Below, one piece after another: positions 1 to 6,869 of a DNA stretch of 18,051 nt. The stretch lies in contig CAMWRO010000024.1 of the NCBI GenBank assembly GCA_947176615.1, positions 1 through 18,051 on the forward strand, given 5' to 3'. This DNA comes from an uncultured Porphyromonadaceae bacterium. GTDB taxonomy: Bacteria > Bacteroidota > Bacteroidia > Bacteroidales > Muribaculaceae. Positions within the stretch are counted from its first letter, which is position 1; every line of letters begins with the position of its first letter. The translations under genes were made by a program, and so were the position numbers. The notes below the pieces were generated by a model. That model worked only from the letters and a program-made list of their open reading frames with translations. It made no database searches and was not told the DNA's origin.

Positions 1-518
1 CCTTCAACAACGCCAAACTTGTCGTTGAGCACCTTGGTGATAGGAGCAAGACAGTTGGTGGTGCAAGAAGCGTTAGAAACGAACTGAGTACCCTTAACAT
101 ACTTGTCGTGGTTAACACCGCAAACAAACATGGGGGTGTCGTCCTTAGAAGGAGCCGACATAACTACATATTTAGCACCGGCTTCGATGTGAGCCTGAGC
201 TTTTTCTTTGGTCAGGAAGAGACCGGTAGACTCAACTACATATTCAGCGCCTACAGCACCCCAGCCGATTTCAGCGGGATTCTTGCATGCGGTAACGCGG
301 ATGGGCTTACCGTTAACGATGAGAAGGCTCTTCTCAACGTCGCACTCTACAGTGCCGTCGAAACGGCCGTGCATAGTGTCATACTTCAGCATATAAGCCA
401 TGTAGTCTACGGGAAGAAGGTCGTTGATAGCGACTACTTCGATGTCGTCACGCTTGGTCGAAGCACGGAACACGAAACGTCCGATGCGGCCAAATCCATT
501 AATACCTATTTTAGTCAT
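1..518 (-). CDS. gap: Glyceraldehyde-3-phosphate dehydrogenase, type I (N-terminal part; runs off the left edge)
   Basis: Glycolytic/gluconeogenic enzyme that oxidises glyceraldehyde-3-phosphate to 1,3-bisphosphoglycerate with NAD in the cytoplasm. About 172 residues are visible. The protein starts M-T-K-I-G-I-N-G-F-G-R-I-G-R, the Rossmann dinucleotide-binding motif. The catalytic motif S-N-A-S-C-T-T-N-C-L-A-P is present, with the active-site cysteine at about residue 152, its usual place. The ATG at 518-516 is the natural start because the family begins immediately before this motif. The C-terminal half, including the rest of the catalytic domain, lies outside the window. A Bacteroidetes -7 element lies about 85 bp upstream. 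It is a core gene unrelated to the polysaccharide locus and diverges from mscL. Identification is very secure. Confidence 0.97.
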   Translation of the reverse strand, partial: MTKIGINGFGRIGRFVFRASTKRDDIEVVAINDLLPVDYMAYMLKYDTMHGRFDGTVECDVEKSLLIVNGKPIRVTACKNPAEIGWGAVGAEYVVESTGLFLTKEKAQAHIEAGAKYVVMSAPSKDDTPMFVCGVNHDKYVKGTQFVSNASCTTNCLAPITKVLNDKFGVVE

Positions 519-601
519 AGTTTTATATAAAATTGGGTTATAACTCTCTTTATGATAATGCCTTCGGCACTGATGTGCCTCAAGGCTTGTTTTTCGCGTG
601 A

Positions 602-609
602 CAAAATTA
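602..609 (-). promoter_or_regulatory. Predicted -7 promoter element for gap
   Basis: On the minus strand this reads TAATTTTG, an exact match to the Bacteroidetes -7 consensus TAnnTTTG. It would give a leader of roughly 75-80 nt for gap. No good TTTG -33 box is visible at the expected distance, so support rests on the -7 box and its position. Confidence 0.5.
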
Positions 610-692
610 CTAATTTTTTTTTATATTGAACTATATTGCCCTCACATTTATTATAAAAAAAGTTATTATGCCAAATCTTGAGTAAATTTAGT

Positions 693-700
693 TAAATTTG
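693..700 (+). promoter_or_regulatory. Predicted -7 promoter element for mscL
   Basis: TAAATTTG matches the Bacteroidetes -7 consensus TAnnTTTG, about 45 bp before the mscL ATG. The -33 region is poor (only TATG at 667-670). The rest of 519-745 is AT-rich and holds no gene. Confidence 0.5.
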
Positions 701-745
701 CACATAGATAAAGATTTTTGAAACACCTATTAAAAATATGTATAT

Positions 746-1189
746 ATGGCCAACCTACTGAAAGAATTCAAAGAGTTTGCAATGAAGGGCAACGTCATCG
801 ACATGGCGGTCGGCGTTGTCATCGGTGCCGCATTCGGCAAAATCGTGTCATCGCTCGTCGACGACATCATCATGCCGCTGGTCGGTGTCGCAACCGGCGG
901 AATGAATTTCACCGACTACAAGTGGGTGATTCAGGACGCGGTGGCGCAGGGAACTGAAATCATCAAGCCGGAAGTCACCATGAACTGGGGCGCATGGGTT
1001 CAGACGATAGTCGACTTTCTCATTGTCGCGTTCTGTATCTTCATCGCCATAAAGTTTATGAACAAGCTGCGCCGCAACAAGGAGGAAGAAGCCGCTGCTC
1101 CCGCCCCGGCACCCGAACCCACCAAGGAAGAAGTGCTCCTGACCGAAATCCGCGACTTGCTGCGCCGGCAGAACGAGTTGAAAAAGTAA
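746..1189 (+). CDS. mscL: Large-conductance mechanosensitive channel MscL
   Basis: Inner-membrane homopentameric channel that opens under high membrane tension and releases solutes during osmotic downshock. The 147-residue length is typical. Residues 1-45 show the conserved amphipathic N-terminus and pore-lining first transmembrane helix (F-A-M-K-G-N-V-I-D-M-A-V-G-V-V-I-G-A-A-F-G). A periplasmic loop follows, then the second transmembrane helix at about 86-105 and a charged cytoplasmic helix at the C-terminus. An Ala/Pro/Glu-rich linker at about 112-126 precedes that final helix. The ATG at 746 is chosen because the family starts right before L-L-K-E-F-K-E-F. A second ATG at 738 is out of frame. 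It stands alone, divergent from gap and followed by tRNA-Ser; no clear terminator is seen after it. Confidence 0.97.
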   Translation: MANLLKEFKEFAMKGNVIDMAVGVVIGAAFGKIVSSLVDDIIMPLVGVATGGMNFTDYKWVIQDAVAQGTEIIKPEVTMNWGAWVQTIVDFLIVAFCIFIAIKFMNKLRRNKEEEAAAPAPAPEPTKEEVLLTEIRDLLRRQNELKK

Positions 1190-1290
1190 CGCCGCAACAC
1201 TTTTTTTGTCTCGCTGACCGCCCGGATTGACGGTTTTGCGCGGCTTTTGACGCGAATTGAGGCGCCGTGTTGCAAAAAGTTTCCAAAAAA

Positions 1291-1322
1291 TTTGCGGGAA
1301 TGAAAAAAAACATCTACCTTTG
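1291..1322 (+). promoter_or_regulatory. Predicted promoter of tRNA-Ser
   Basis: TTTG at 1291-1294 and TACCTTTG at 1315-1322 are separated by 20 bp. This is a textbook Bacteroidetes sigma factor promoter (-33 TTTG, -7 TAnnTTTG). Transcription would start about 20 nt before the tRNA. Confidence 0.8.
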
Positions 1323-1351
1323 CCCCCACGAAAACCAAACAAACGGTTTTT

Positions 1352-1436
1352 GGAGAGATGGCAGAGTGGTCGATTGCGGCGGTCTTGAAAACCGTTGAGG
1401 GTCACACCTCCGGGGGTTCGAATCCCTCTCTCTCCG
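1352..1436 (+). tRNA. tRNA-Ser (anticodon UGA)
   Basis: The acceptor stem GGAGAGA pairs with TCTCTCC (1429-1435), followed by discriminator G1436. The anticodon arm GCGGT-CTTGAAA-ACCGT places the anticodon TGA at 1386-1388, which reads UCA and related serine codons. A long variable arm follows, as expected for a class II serine tRNA, then the T-arm containing GGTTCGAATCC. CCA is not encoded (the sequence continues CTGA). It has its own promoter and a strong terminator. Confidence 0.95.
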
Positions 1437-1440
1437 CTGA

Positions 1441-1473
1441 AAAAGAGCAACCTCCAAAGGGTTGCTCTTTTTT
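1441..1473 (+). terminator. Rho-independent terminator after tRNA-Ser
   Basis: GAGCAACC (1445-1452) pairs with GGTTGCTC (1460-1467) around a 7-nt loop. Flanking A and T runs extend the stem, and a T-tract follows (1468-1473). It lies 5 nt after the tRNA. Confidence 0.9.
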
Positions 1474-1493
1474 GCGTCAGTAGGGGAAGAAAC

Positions 1494-1538
1494 ATCACCG
1501 GCGCGGATTGAGAGCGACTCTCGACCCGCGCCGGTGAT
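1494..1538. terminator. GC-rich inverted repeat, probable terminator of the minus-strand epimerase gene
   Basis: ATCACCGGCGCGG (1494-1506) is perfectly inverted at 1526-1538. An inner 5-bp stem, GAGAG/CTCTC, has a 3-nt loop. The 13-bp outer stem lies about 25 bp past the epimerase stop codon. On the minus strand the sequence beyond it is moderately T-rich but not a clean U-tract, so terminator function is likely rather than certain. Confidence 0.6.
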
Positions 1539-1561
1539 ATTATTGTGAGATTAAGTGTAAG

Positions 1562-2557
1562 TTATTCGGTCTTGAATGTGATGTCGTCGGTGCGGGGGTG
1601 GACGAATTCAAATTCCAGCGTGCGGGCCAGTCCCTCGTCGAGGGTATAGGGGGCCTTGAAACCCGACGTGTGGGCCTTTGTCGCGTCAAACTCGGTGGTG
1701 GCGCAGAATTTTTTTACGCGTACCGATGAAACGGTCAGTTTTTTGCCGGTCAGTTTGGCCATGAGGTCAAAGCAGTAGCCTCCCAGCATGCCGAGCCAGT
1801 AGGGGAAATGGGTGGCGGGGATGTGCTTGTTCAGCACCTTGCTGACGTGGGCGACGAGTTGGTTCATGTTGTTGTCGGGTTTGTCAATGTAGTTGAATAC
1901 ATTATACCCTTCGGTCACGTTGTCAATGAGGAATTTCACGAATGCGACGATGTTGCCGACGTAGGCCATTGACTTTTTGTTCTCACCCTTGCCAACCATA
2001 AGGAATTTGCCCGACGAAATCTGTTTGAGCAGGTTGTAGACATTGCCGCGGTTGCGCTCGCCGAAAATTACTGTCGGACGGATGATGTCAATGTTCCAGT
2101 CGGGATGTGACTTGTACCATTTCTGCAACACTTCCTCGGCCTGCCATTTGGACTTTCCATAGTGGTTGAACGGGTCGGCGGGATGGTTCTCGTCGGGGTT
2201 ATTCTTATTAAGGCCGTAGACAGCTACCGACGAGAAAAAGATGATGTGGCGGCAGTTGTTTTTCTCCATCGCGCGCAGCGTGACTTCCATACCCCCGACG
2301 TTGGTATCGTAATAAAGCGACACAGGCGACACGTCGTCGCGGTGCTGTGCGGCGAGAAGTATCACCACGTCGGCCCCTTTCAGCTCGCGGTCCATCTGCT
2401 CCTGCTCGCGCACGTCGCCGATGACGGTGATGTCATTGAAGAAATGACTCGGGAGCAGGTCGACATTCTTGCACTCATATTTCTGCGGCTGTTCGCGCAA
2501 GAGCCCGAGCAACCGGGTGCCAACAAACCCGCTGGCACCAATCATTACTATTTTCAT
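1562..2557 (-). CDS. NAD-dependent sugar-nucleotide epimerase/dehydratase (extended SDR family)
   Basis: 331-residue extended short-chain dehydrogenase/reductase, the class that epimerises, dehydrates or reduces nucleotide sugars in the cytoplasm. The start M-K-I-V-M-I-G-A-S-G-F-V-G contains the G-x-x-G-x-x-G dinucleotide motif (residues 7-13). L-L-A-A-Q-H lies at 67-72, the catalytic serines in F-F-S-S-V-A-V-Y-G at 109-110, and the catalytic Y-x-x-x-K at Tyr133/Lys137. P-T-V-I-F-G-E-R (161-168) is the usual substrate-side motif. The exact substrate cannot be read from sequence; UDP-HexNAc epimerase or ketosugar reductase are both possible. It lies beyond the plus-strand mntA/hepT pair but on the same strand as the EPS operon, so it may be the operon's detached last gene. 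It is rich in G+C like the housekeeping flank. Confidence 0.85.
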   Translation of the reverse strand: MKIVMIGASGFVGTRLLGLLREQPQKYECKNVDLLPSHFFNDITVIGDVREQEQMDRELKGADVVILLAAQHRDDVSPVSLYYDTNVGGMEVTLRAMEKNNCRHIIFFSSVAVYGLNKNNPDENHPADPFNHYGKSKWQAEEVLQKWYKSHPDWNIDIIRPTVIFGERNRGNVYNLLKQISSGKFLMVGKGENKKSMAYVGNIVAFVKFLIDNVTEGYNVFNYIDKPDNNMNQLVAHVSKVLNKHIPATHFPYWLGMLGGYCFDLMAKLTGKKLTVSSVRVKKFCATTEFDATKAHTSGFKAPYTLDEGLARTLEFEFVHPRTDDITFKTE

Positions 2558-2603
2558 AAACTTTTTATAATGAGATTATTGTTTTAAATTCAAAGAGAAT
2601 CAC

Positions 2604-2611
2604 TATATTTG
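2604..2611 (+). promoter_or_regulatory. Predicted -7 promoter element for the mntA/hepT pair
   Basis: TATATTTG matches TAnnTTTG and ends 23 bp before the mntA ATG, giving a very short leader of about 17 nt. A partial -33 (ATTG, 2578-2581) lies 22 bp upstream. The 77-bp gap also has to hold the divergent epimerase promoter, for which no clear match is seen. Confidence 0.6.
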
Positions 2612-2634
2612 CACCAAAACATAGAGATTGGGAT

Positions 2635-2934
2635 ATGAATACCGACATTATTGACAAAATCCGCAACTACTTTGTCGGGAAACCTGTGTTGAAAGCATGG
2701 ATTTTCGGCTCGGTGTCGCGCGGCGAGGAAACTCCCGAAAGCGACGTCGACATCCTCGTGCAGTTTGACCCCGAGGCGCAGGTCGACCTTTTCGACCACG
2801 TCGGGATGGCTCTTGAACTTGAAGACATCCTCCGGCGCGCTGTCGACCTCGTGACCGACGGCACCCTGTTTCCGTGGATAAAACCAAGCGTAGACAACGA
2901 TAAAATTCTTATATATGAGAGAAAAACCGCGTGA
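2635..2934 (+). CDS. mntA: MntA-type minimal nucleotidyltransferase antitoxin
   Basis: 99-residue minimal nucleotidyltransferase of the pol-beta superfamily. The signature G-S-x10-D-x-D is intact: Gly25-Ser26 and Asp37/Asp39 (G-S-V-S-R-G-E-E-T-P-E-S-D-V-D). In characterised HepT/MntA pairs this enzyme adds AMP groups to the HEPN toxin and so neutralises it. The gene overlaps the downstream HEPN gene by 20 nt, the usual translational coupling of this pair. The ATG at 2635 is preferred because the N-terminal helix is needed and a promoter lies just upstream. It is oriented opposite to the surrounding EPS genes, which suggests an independently acquired module. Function is assigned from family knowledge and the intact motif. 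Confidence 0.88.
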   Translation: MNTDIIDKIRNYFVGKPVLKAWIFGSVSRGEETPESDVDILVQFDPEAQVDLFDHVGMALELEDILRRAVDLVTDGTLFPWIKPSVDNDKILIYERKTA

Positions 2935-3259
2935 CCCCGCCCGTTTGCAGCACATCCTGCTGTCAATTGACAATGTGTTGAAATTTATGAATGGCAAGAC
3001 CCGTGATGACCTGACAACCGACAACCTTCTCTATTTCGCAGTGGTTAAGAATATTGAAATCATTGGGGAGGCAGCCTATAAGTTGACACGCGAATTTGTT
3101 GAGAGTCATCCGGCCACACCTTGGCGGCAGATAATAGCTATGCGGCATGTGCTCGTACATGGTTATTATGAAATAAGCGTAGAGGAAATATTTGGAGTTA
3201 TCAGAAACCGAGTAATTCCCCTGCGGGAGCAGATTGTCGGTTATCTTGCCGAGTTCTGA
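2915..3259 (+). CDS. hepT: HepT-type HEPN ribonuclease toxin (DUF86)
   Basis: 114-residue all-helical HEPN-domain protein of the HepT/DUF86 family, the RNase toxin partner of MntA. The catalytic R-x4-H-x-Y motif is intact in M-R-H-V-L-V-H-G-Y-Y, with Arg77, His82 and Tyr84; that tyrosine is the residue modified by MntA in studied systems. The motif N-I-E-I-I-G-E-A-A (about 46-54) is also typical of the family. The start at 2915 overlaps mntA by 20 nt. The stop codon (3257-3259) lies only 3 bp from the stop of the convergent glycosyltransferase gene, leaving no room for a terminator between them. Both halves of the pair look functional. Confidence 0.88.
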   Translation: MREKPRDPARLQHILLSIDNVLKFMNGKTRDDLTTDNLLYFAVVKNIEIIGEAAYKLTREFVESHPATPWRQIIAMRHVLVHGYYEISVEEIFGVIRNRVIPLREQIVGYLAEF

Positions 3260-3262
3260 GTG

Positions 3263-4069
3263 TCACTGTCTCTCGGCCAACGCTTTGCAACGCCTGCGGT
3301 AGTCGCGTTTTTGCTTTAGCTTTTTATAGAAATAGTAGGGCATGAAATACCCTCCGAGAATCATAGCCGAGACCAGTTTGTTGTAACCCAGCACCTCGTG
3401 GTATACGTTGAAATTATACCGCAGCATTTCAACCTTGTTTGACGAAATCGACCCTGACCTGACGCGGTAGAGCGCAAGCGGCTCCTGCAACCCGCGCGCC
3501 TCGCCGATGTCGCTTATGATGCTTATCCACAAGCACCAGTCCTGACGCTTGCGAATCGACGGCATGTAGCGTTTTCCGATTTTTTCCGCATCATATATTG
3601 CCGTGAGGCACCCGATGCCGTTGTCGCGCAGAATCGTCGCCCGTGTCAGCCGTCGCAGACATTCGACATACCCAACAATCTTGCCCGACTCGTCGCATGT
3701 ATCGTAGGAGGTATAGGTCAGGCTGTGACCGCCGTTGACCATGAACTCAAGCTGCCGTTCAAGTTTTTCGGGCATCCATCGGTCATCGCTGTCGCAGAAG
3801 GCGATGAATCGACCCTGCGTCTCGCTTATCGACTTGTTGCGGGCGATTCCGGCACCTGAATTTTTTTCAAGGCGCAGCAGCTTGATGCGCGGGTCGCGGA
3901 CGGCATATTTTTCAATCACTTCCCGCGAATTGTCGGTCGAGCAATCGTCGGTAATAAGCAGTTCCCAGTTCTGATAAGTCTGCGCAATAATTGACTCGAT
4001 GGTTTCGCCGATAAACTCCGCGCAGTTAAAAGAAGGTGTAATAATCGACACCAATCCGTAGTCGGTCAT
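3263..4069 (-). CDS. Glycosyltransferase family 2
   Basis: 268-residue GT-A fold glycosyltransferase, cytoplasmic face of the inner membrane. Signatures: V-S-I-I-T-P-S-F-N at 7-15, the nucleotide-binding T-D-D-C-S-T-D-N-S at 40-48, G-A-G-I-A-R-N at 72-78, and the metal-binding D-S-D-D-R-W at 93-98. R-K-R-Q-D-W-C-L-W (about 172-180) is the acceptor-side motif. The C-terminus is basic with an aromatic/hydrophobic stretch, probably a membrane-associated segment. It is the last gene of the minus-strand EPS operon, 6 bp after the beta-propeller gene. It appears more G+C-rich than the genes before it. Donor and acceptor are not predictable. It converges on hepT with a 3-bp gap. Confidence 0.9.
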   Translation of the reverse strand: MTDYGLVSIITPSFNCAEFIGETIESIIAQTYQNWELLITDDCSTDNSREVIEKYAVRDPRIKLLRLEKNSGAGIARNKSISETQGRFIAFCDSDDRWMPEKLERQLEFMVNGGHSLTYTSYDTCDESGKIVGYVECLRRLTRATILRDNGIGCLTAIYDAEKIGKRYMPSIRKRQDWCLWISIISDIGEARGLQEPLALYRVRSGSISSNKVEMLRYNFNVYHEVLGYNKLVSAMILGGYFMPYYFYKKLKQKRDYRRRCKALAERQ

Positions 4070-4075
4070 ATCGTA

Positions 4076-5341
4076 TTATTTTAATGTCATCACATAGATT
4101 CCGCGTTTCCCTGTGCGTGGGGAGTCGAAACACACATATTTTCCTCCGGCGAGTACGCGGGGATGCAGGTCGCAGGCAATGTGACAGTGGAAATCTTTAG
4201 TTTGGAATTTTTTCGGTGAATAGAGACTGCCAATCAGTTTGCTGCTGTCAGATTGAATATCGGCGAGATATAGTTTTGCCATGCGGTATTTGTCAGGATA
4301 TGTGTCTGTAACAAACTGATTGTCATCAACGAAACTTTGGTGTCCGTCAGAATTTAAATGATCTGCATCTACCATTTTGACCTCAGACAGATTGTTCATA
4401 TCAAACAGCGCGTGACAATTTTTCCCGTCAATATTGCATGATGCGATTATCTGATGCCGGTTGTTCCACACATAATGAGATCCCGATTCCTGTGATGGCA
4501 GCACTATCAATTTCTCAGATTCAAACGAATATACACACATCACGCTGCGGCGTTTCATATAATCTCCTTCTCTCGGAATTCTTCGGTACAAAAAGGAGAG
4601 GTATTTCCCGTCGGGAGAAAACTCAGTGTGGGTGACAAAGTGCAGATATTCGTTCTCGACAGTACCTGTCACCTTGATGGCTATATCTCTGATTGACAAT
4701 AGCAACTTGCGTTCCCCGCTTGACAGATTGACAAGATACAATCCTGTATCTTCGGGTGCCGACTCATTGATTTTACCATCATCCTGATAGGGATAGCCAT
4801 AGCCGGGCATACAACGTTCAAGCCGTTCATAACTGAAAGATGATGCCATTTCTTTTCCGTCTTTAATAAAGACAGCGTCAATCGGGTAGTCGATATATCT
4901 TTGAGAACCATCGGTGCAATCGATAATTTCCGCGCCTAACTTACCGTTTCGCGCAGTGTTGTATATAATCCTCTTATTGTCCATCCATTGCAGACGGCAT
5001 CCTTTATGGTAGTTCCAAGCGTAGGATTTCCCTAAATCGTGATATTGACCCAGTTTGCCATTGTTGAAGTCGAAATATCCTATCGTCAATGGCTCCTCTG
5101 GTCGAGGCATACGGAGGTCAAATGGATATAGCATCGCCAACAATCGTTTTTCATCCGTTGACAATGGCGACACATCGTGGAATCCGAAAAAGTACCCCTC
5201 TCTGAAATCAATCTCCCCGCTAAAAAATTCCTTTTTTCTCGGGAGTAAGTCAAATATCGTTTGATAGCAATTCCGAACAAACTGCTTTAATGCCGGATTT
5301 TTCCTCACGGCATTATAGACGATGGTCTCTAATTTATTCAT
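4076..5341 (-). CDS. Predicted beta-propeller protein in the EPS operon, function unknown
   Basis: 421-residue soluble protein with no signal peptide or membrane helix. Repeated beta-rich units suggest a WD40/TolB-like propeller: G-F-H-D-V-S-P-L-S-T-D-E-K-R-L-L near residue 53, H-T-E-F-S-P-D-G-K-Y-L-S-F-L near 240, and further blade-like strands to the C-terminus, which ends C-F-D-S-P-R-T-G-K-R-G-I-Y-V-M. The S-P-D-G-K-x-L motif is the hallmark of such blades. It overlaps the upstream glycosyltransferase by 8 nt and precedes another by 6 bp, so it is translated with the glycan genes. It could be a cytoplasmic scaffold or a sugar-modifying lyase-like enzyme; the sequence does not decide. The propeller call is inference from repeat pattern. 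Confidence 0.65.
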   Translation of the reverse strand: MNKLETIVYNAVRKNPALKQFVRNCYQTIFDLLPRKKEFFSGEIDFREGYFFGFHDVSPLSTDEKRLLAMLYPFDLRMPRPEEPLTIGYFDFNNGKLGQYHDLGKSYAWNYHKGCRLQWMDNKRIIYNTARNGKLGAEIIDCTDGSQRYIDYPIDAVFIKDGKEMASSFSYERLERCMPGYGYPYQDDGKINESAPEDTGLYLVNLSSGERKLLLSIRDIAIKVTGTVENEYLHFVTHTEFSPDGKYLSFLYRRIPREGDYMKRRSVMCVYSFESEKLIVLPSQESGSHYVWNNRHQIIASCNIDGKNCHALFDMNNLSEVKMVDADHLNSDGHQSFVDDNQFVTDTYPDKYRMAKLYLADIQSDSSKLIGSLYSPKKFQTKDFHCHIACDLHPRVLAGGKYVCFDSPRTGKRGIYVMTLK

Positions 5342-6212
5342 AATCTTTTAAAGAAAGATTGTAGTATTTGCATAATGCTGATAATTGTTTGTCATTTTGA
5401 TCTTCTCCAACATTTATGTCATGTAGACGGTCCCGTGTGCGTTTTTGTCTGAATAAATCAATTAAATAGTATTTTGTTTTAGAAGAAAGCACACACTGCT
5501 TGGGAGTTTTATTTAAAATACCCATGATGTAAAACCATATATCATCAGCATGTGGAGCCAACATGGTAAATAAATCTTCATTAGTGGCATCAGAATGCAA
5601 TGAATTAGCCGGATAAAGGACACCTCCAAATCCTTGTGGAAAAATGAGATGCTTTGAAAGTGTAGTATCGTCAGAAACAATATGATACTCATTCCATTCT
5701 CTGTATGGCGCAATATTTGTTGAACTGAACTTAGGGTAACAGAAATTTTCGGTTATAATGCAGTTTGGGTATTTTAGATGATAATTATAAATTTCTTCAA
5801 TAAAATTTGAAGAATAATAAATATCATCATCAATAGTGATTATAGGTTTAGCATTTCCATAAAAAGTTAGTGTCGGCACTAACTTTTTGTAAGAACGTAA
5901 GTCCTTACAAAAGGCTATTTCTACGCCTGCCTTTTGTAAATCTTTTAATTTGGGTGGAATATTTGTTTTATTCCAATTATCCGAATCAAGCCATAAAATA
6001 ATTTTCTCAGGTCGAATGGTTTGTTTCAGTATTGATAAAATTGTAAATGGAACTATTTCCGAAACACGGAAACCATAACTTGTTAGTGAAACTATGACCG
6101 GACAGATCTTGGTCGCATTTAAATGGCTAAGTTCGTATTCCCAAAATGTTTTAGATTTGAATTTTAGGAGTTCGCCTTGAACAGCACGTTTTAGAATGAA
6201 AAATTTGCCCAT
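5334..6212 (-). CDS. Glycosyltransferase (GT-A fold, family 2-like)
   Basis: 292-residue likely glycosyltransferase. After a basic N-terminus, P-V-I-V-S-L-T-S-Y-G starts the GT-A fold at about residue 38. I-I-L-W-L-D-S-D occurs at 71-78, and I-T-I-D-D-D-I-Y-Y (126-134) provides the D-x-D metal-binding site. A-P-H-A-D-D-I-W-F (about 240) resembles the acceptor/catalytic region of bacterial capsule glycosyltransferases of this divergent group. It lacks the classical D-D-G-S-T motif, so it is not a standard family 2 enzyme. It is markedly AT-rich. It overlaps the beta-propeller gene by 8 nt and follows the DUF1919 gene by 15 bp. Its sugar specificity is unknown. Confidence 0.78.
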   Translation of the reverse strand: MGKFFILKRAVQGELLKFKSKTFWEYELSHLNATKICPVIVSLTSYGFRVSEIVPFTILSILKQTIRPEKIILWLDSDNWNKTNIPPKLKDLQKAGVEIAFCKDLRSYKKLVPTLTFYGNAKPIITIDDDIYYSSNFIEEIYNYHLKYPNCIITENFCYPKFSSTNIAPYREWNEYHIVSDDTTLSKHLIFPQGFGGVLYPANSLHSDATNEDLFTMLAPHADDIWFYIMGILNKTPKQCVLSSKTKYYLIDLFRQKRTRDRLHDINVGEDQNDKQLSALCKYYNLSLKDYE

Positions 6213-6227
6213 ATATGAAATATACTT

Positions 6228-6869
6228 TTAATCATTCAGATGGTTAATGAAATCTACATAATCAAATTGGTCTATATATCTTTTTCCAAGGATTGATTGT
6301 GTTCCGAATATGTTTTTGGTTGATTCGACTTTATCATAGCCTTTTAGCCAAACGACATTTGGCGCATCGATATTTGTGCCTGAAAATATTAGTTTGTGCT
6401 TAAACGGTAGACTGTTAAATCGTTGAATAATAGATGTTTTACCCCCCCCGATTTTATCGCATCCAACCCCGAAATTAGTTAGCATTACAGCCATATTGTT
6501 CTTGTCTATTCGAGATTTTCTTTCGTTCCATTTTCTTATGGCTGTGTCAAAGTCGGAATAATGCATAAAATGAATACGTTCTCCATGAATACCTATACCA
6601 ACGGGATAAGATTTGTCAGTGGTACGGTCTTCTGTGATTTCCCCATCAATAAACTCGTCAAAATTTTCCATCGCAGTCAGAAAATCATCATTATCCATGT
6701 AGAGATTGATGAAAGGAGAGCGGAATTCAAGTCCGAGCCAGTGGTACACTACTCCACCAGTGCAGTTGGAGCATATAAGCGTTGGGGTATGGTTTGTAAG
6801 CCGGCGACGGTTAGCTTTGTTAATACATTCATGTCGCCAGTTAATGAATTTCCTTATTAGCGAAGTCAT
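6228..6869 (-). CDS. DUF1919 family exopolysaccharide-biosynthesis protein
   Basis: 213-residue member of the DUF1919 family, which is found in capsule and EPS clusters and is thought to be glycosyltransferase-like or glycan-modifying; the reaction is not established. Recognisable features: I-C-S-N-C-T-G-G-V-V-Y-H-W-L-G-L near residues 32-47, S-P-F-I-N-L-Y-M at 51-58, and H-Y-S-D-F-D-T-A-I-R-K-W-N-E-R-K-S-R at 103-120. Residues 141-143 (Gly-Gly-Gly) are encoded by an uninterrupted G8 run on the coding strand, unusual in this AT-rich gene and a possible slippage site. The start overlaps the stop of the upstream glycosyltransferase by 4 nt, so translation is coupled. Confidence 0.8.
   Translation of the reverse strand: MTSLIRKFINWRHECINKANRRRLTNHTPTLICSNCTGGVVYHWLGLEFRSPFINLYMDNDDFLTAMENFDEFIDGEITEDRTTDKSYPVGIGIHGERIHFMHYSDFDTAIRKWNERKSRIDKNNMAVMLTNFGVGCDKIGGGKTSIIQRFNSLPFKHKLIFSGTNIDAPNVVWLKGYDKVESTKNIFGTQSILGKRYIDQFDYVDFINHLND

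Noticed and set aside
1194..1273. GCAACAC/GTGTTGC inverted pair after mscL
   Set aside because: Arms are short and about 65 bp apart with no T-tract after the second arm; not a convincing terminator.
1352..1436. tRNA-Ser as the integration site of the EPS island
   Set aside because: I found no repeat of the tRNA 3' end elsewhere in the window and no integrase gene.
848..1498. Long minus-strand open frame across mscL and tRNA-Ser
   Set aside because: It is antisense to a secure mscL and runs through a tRNA and its terminator; composition and product are meaningless.
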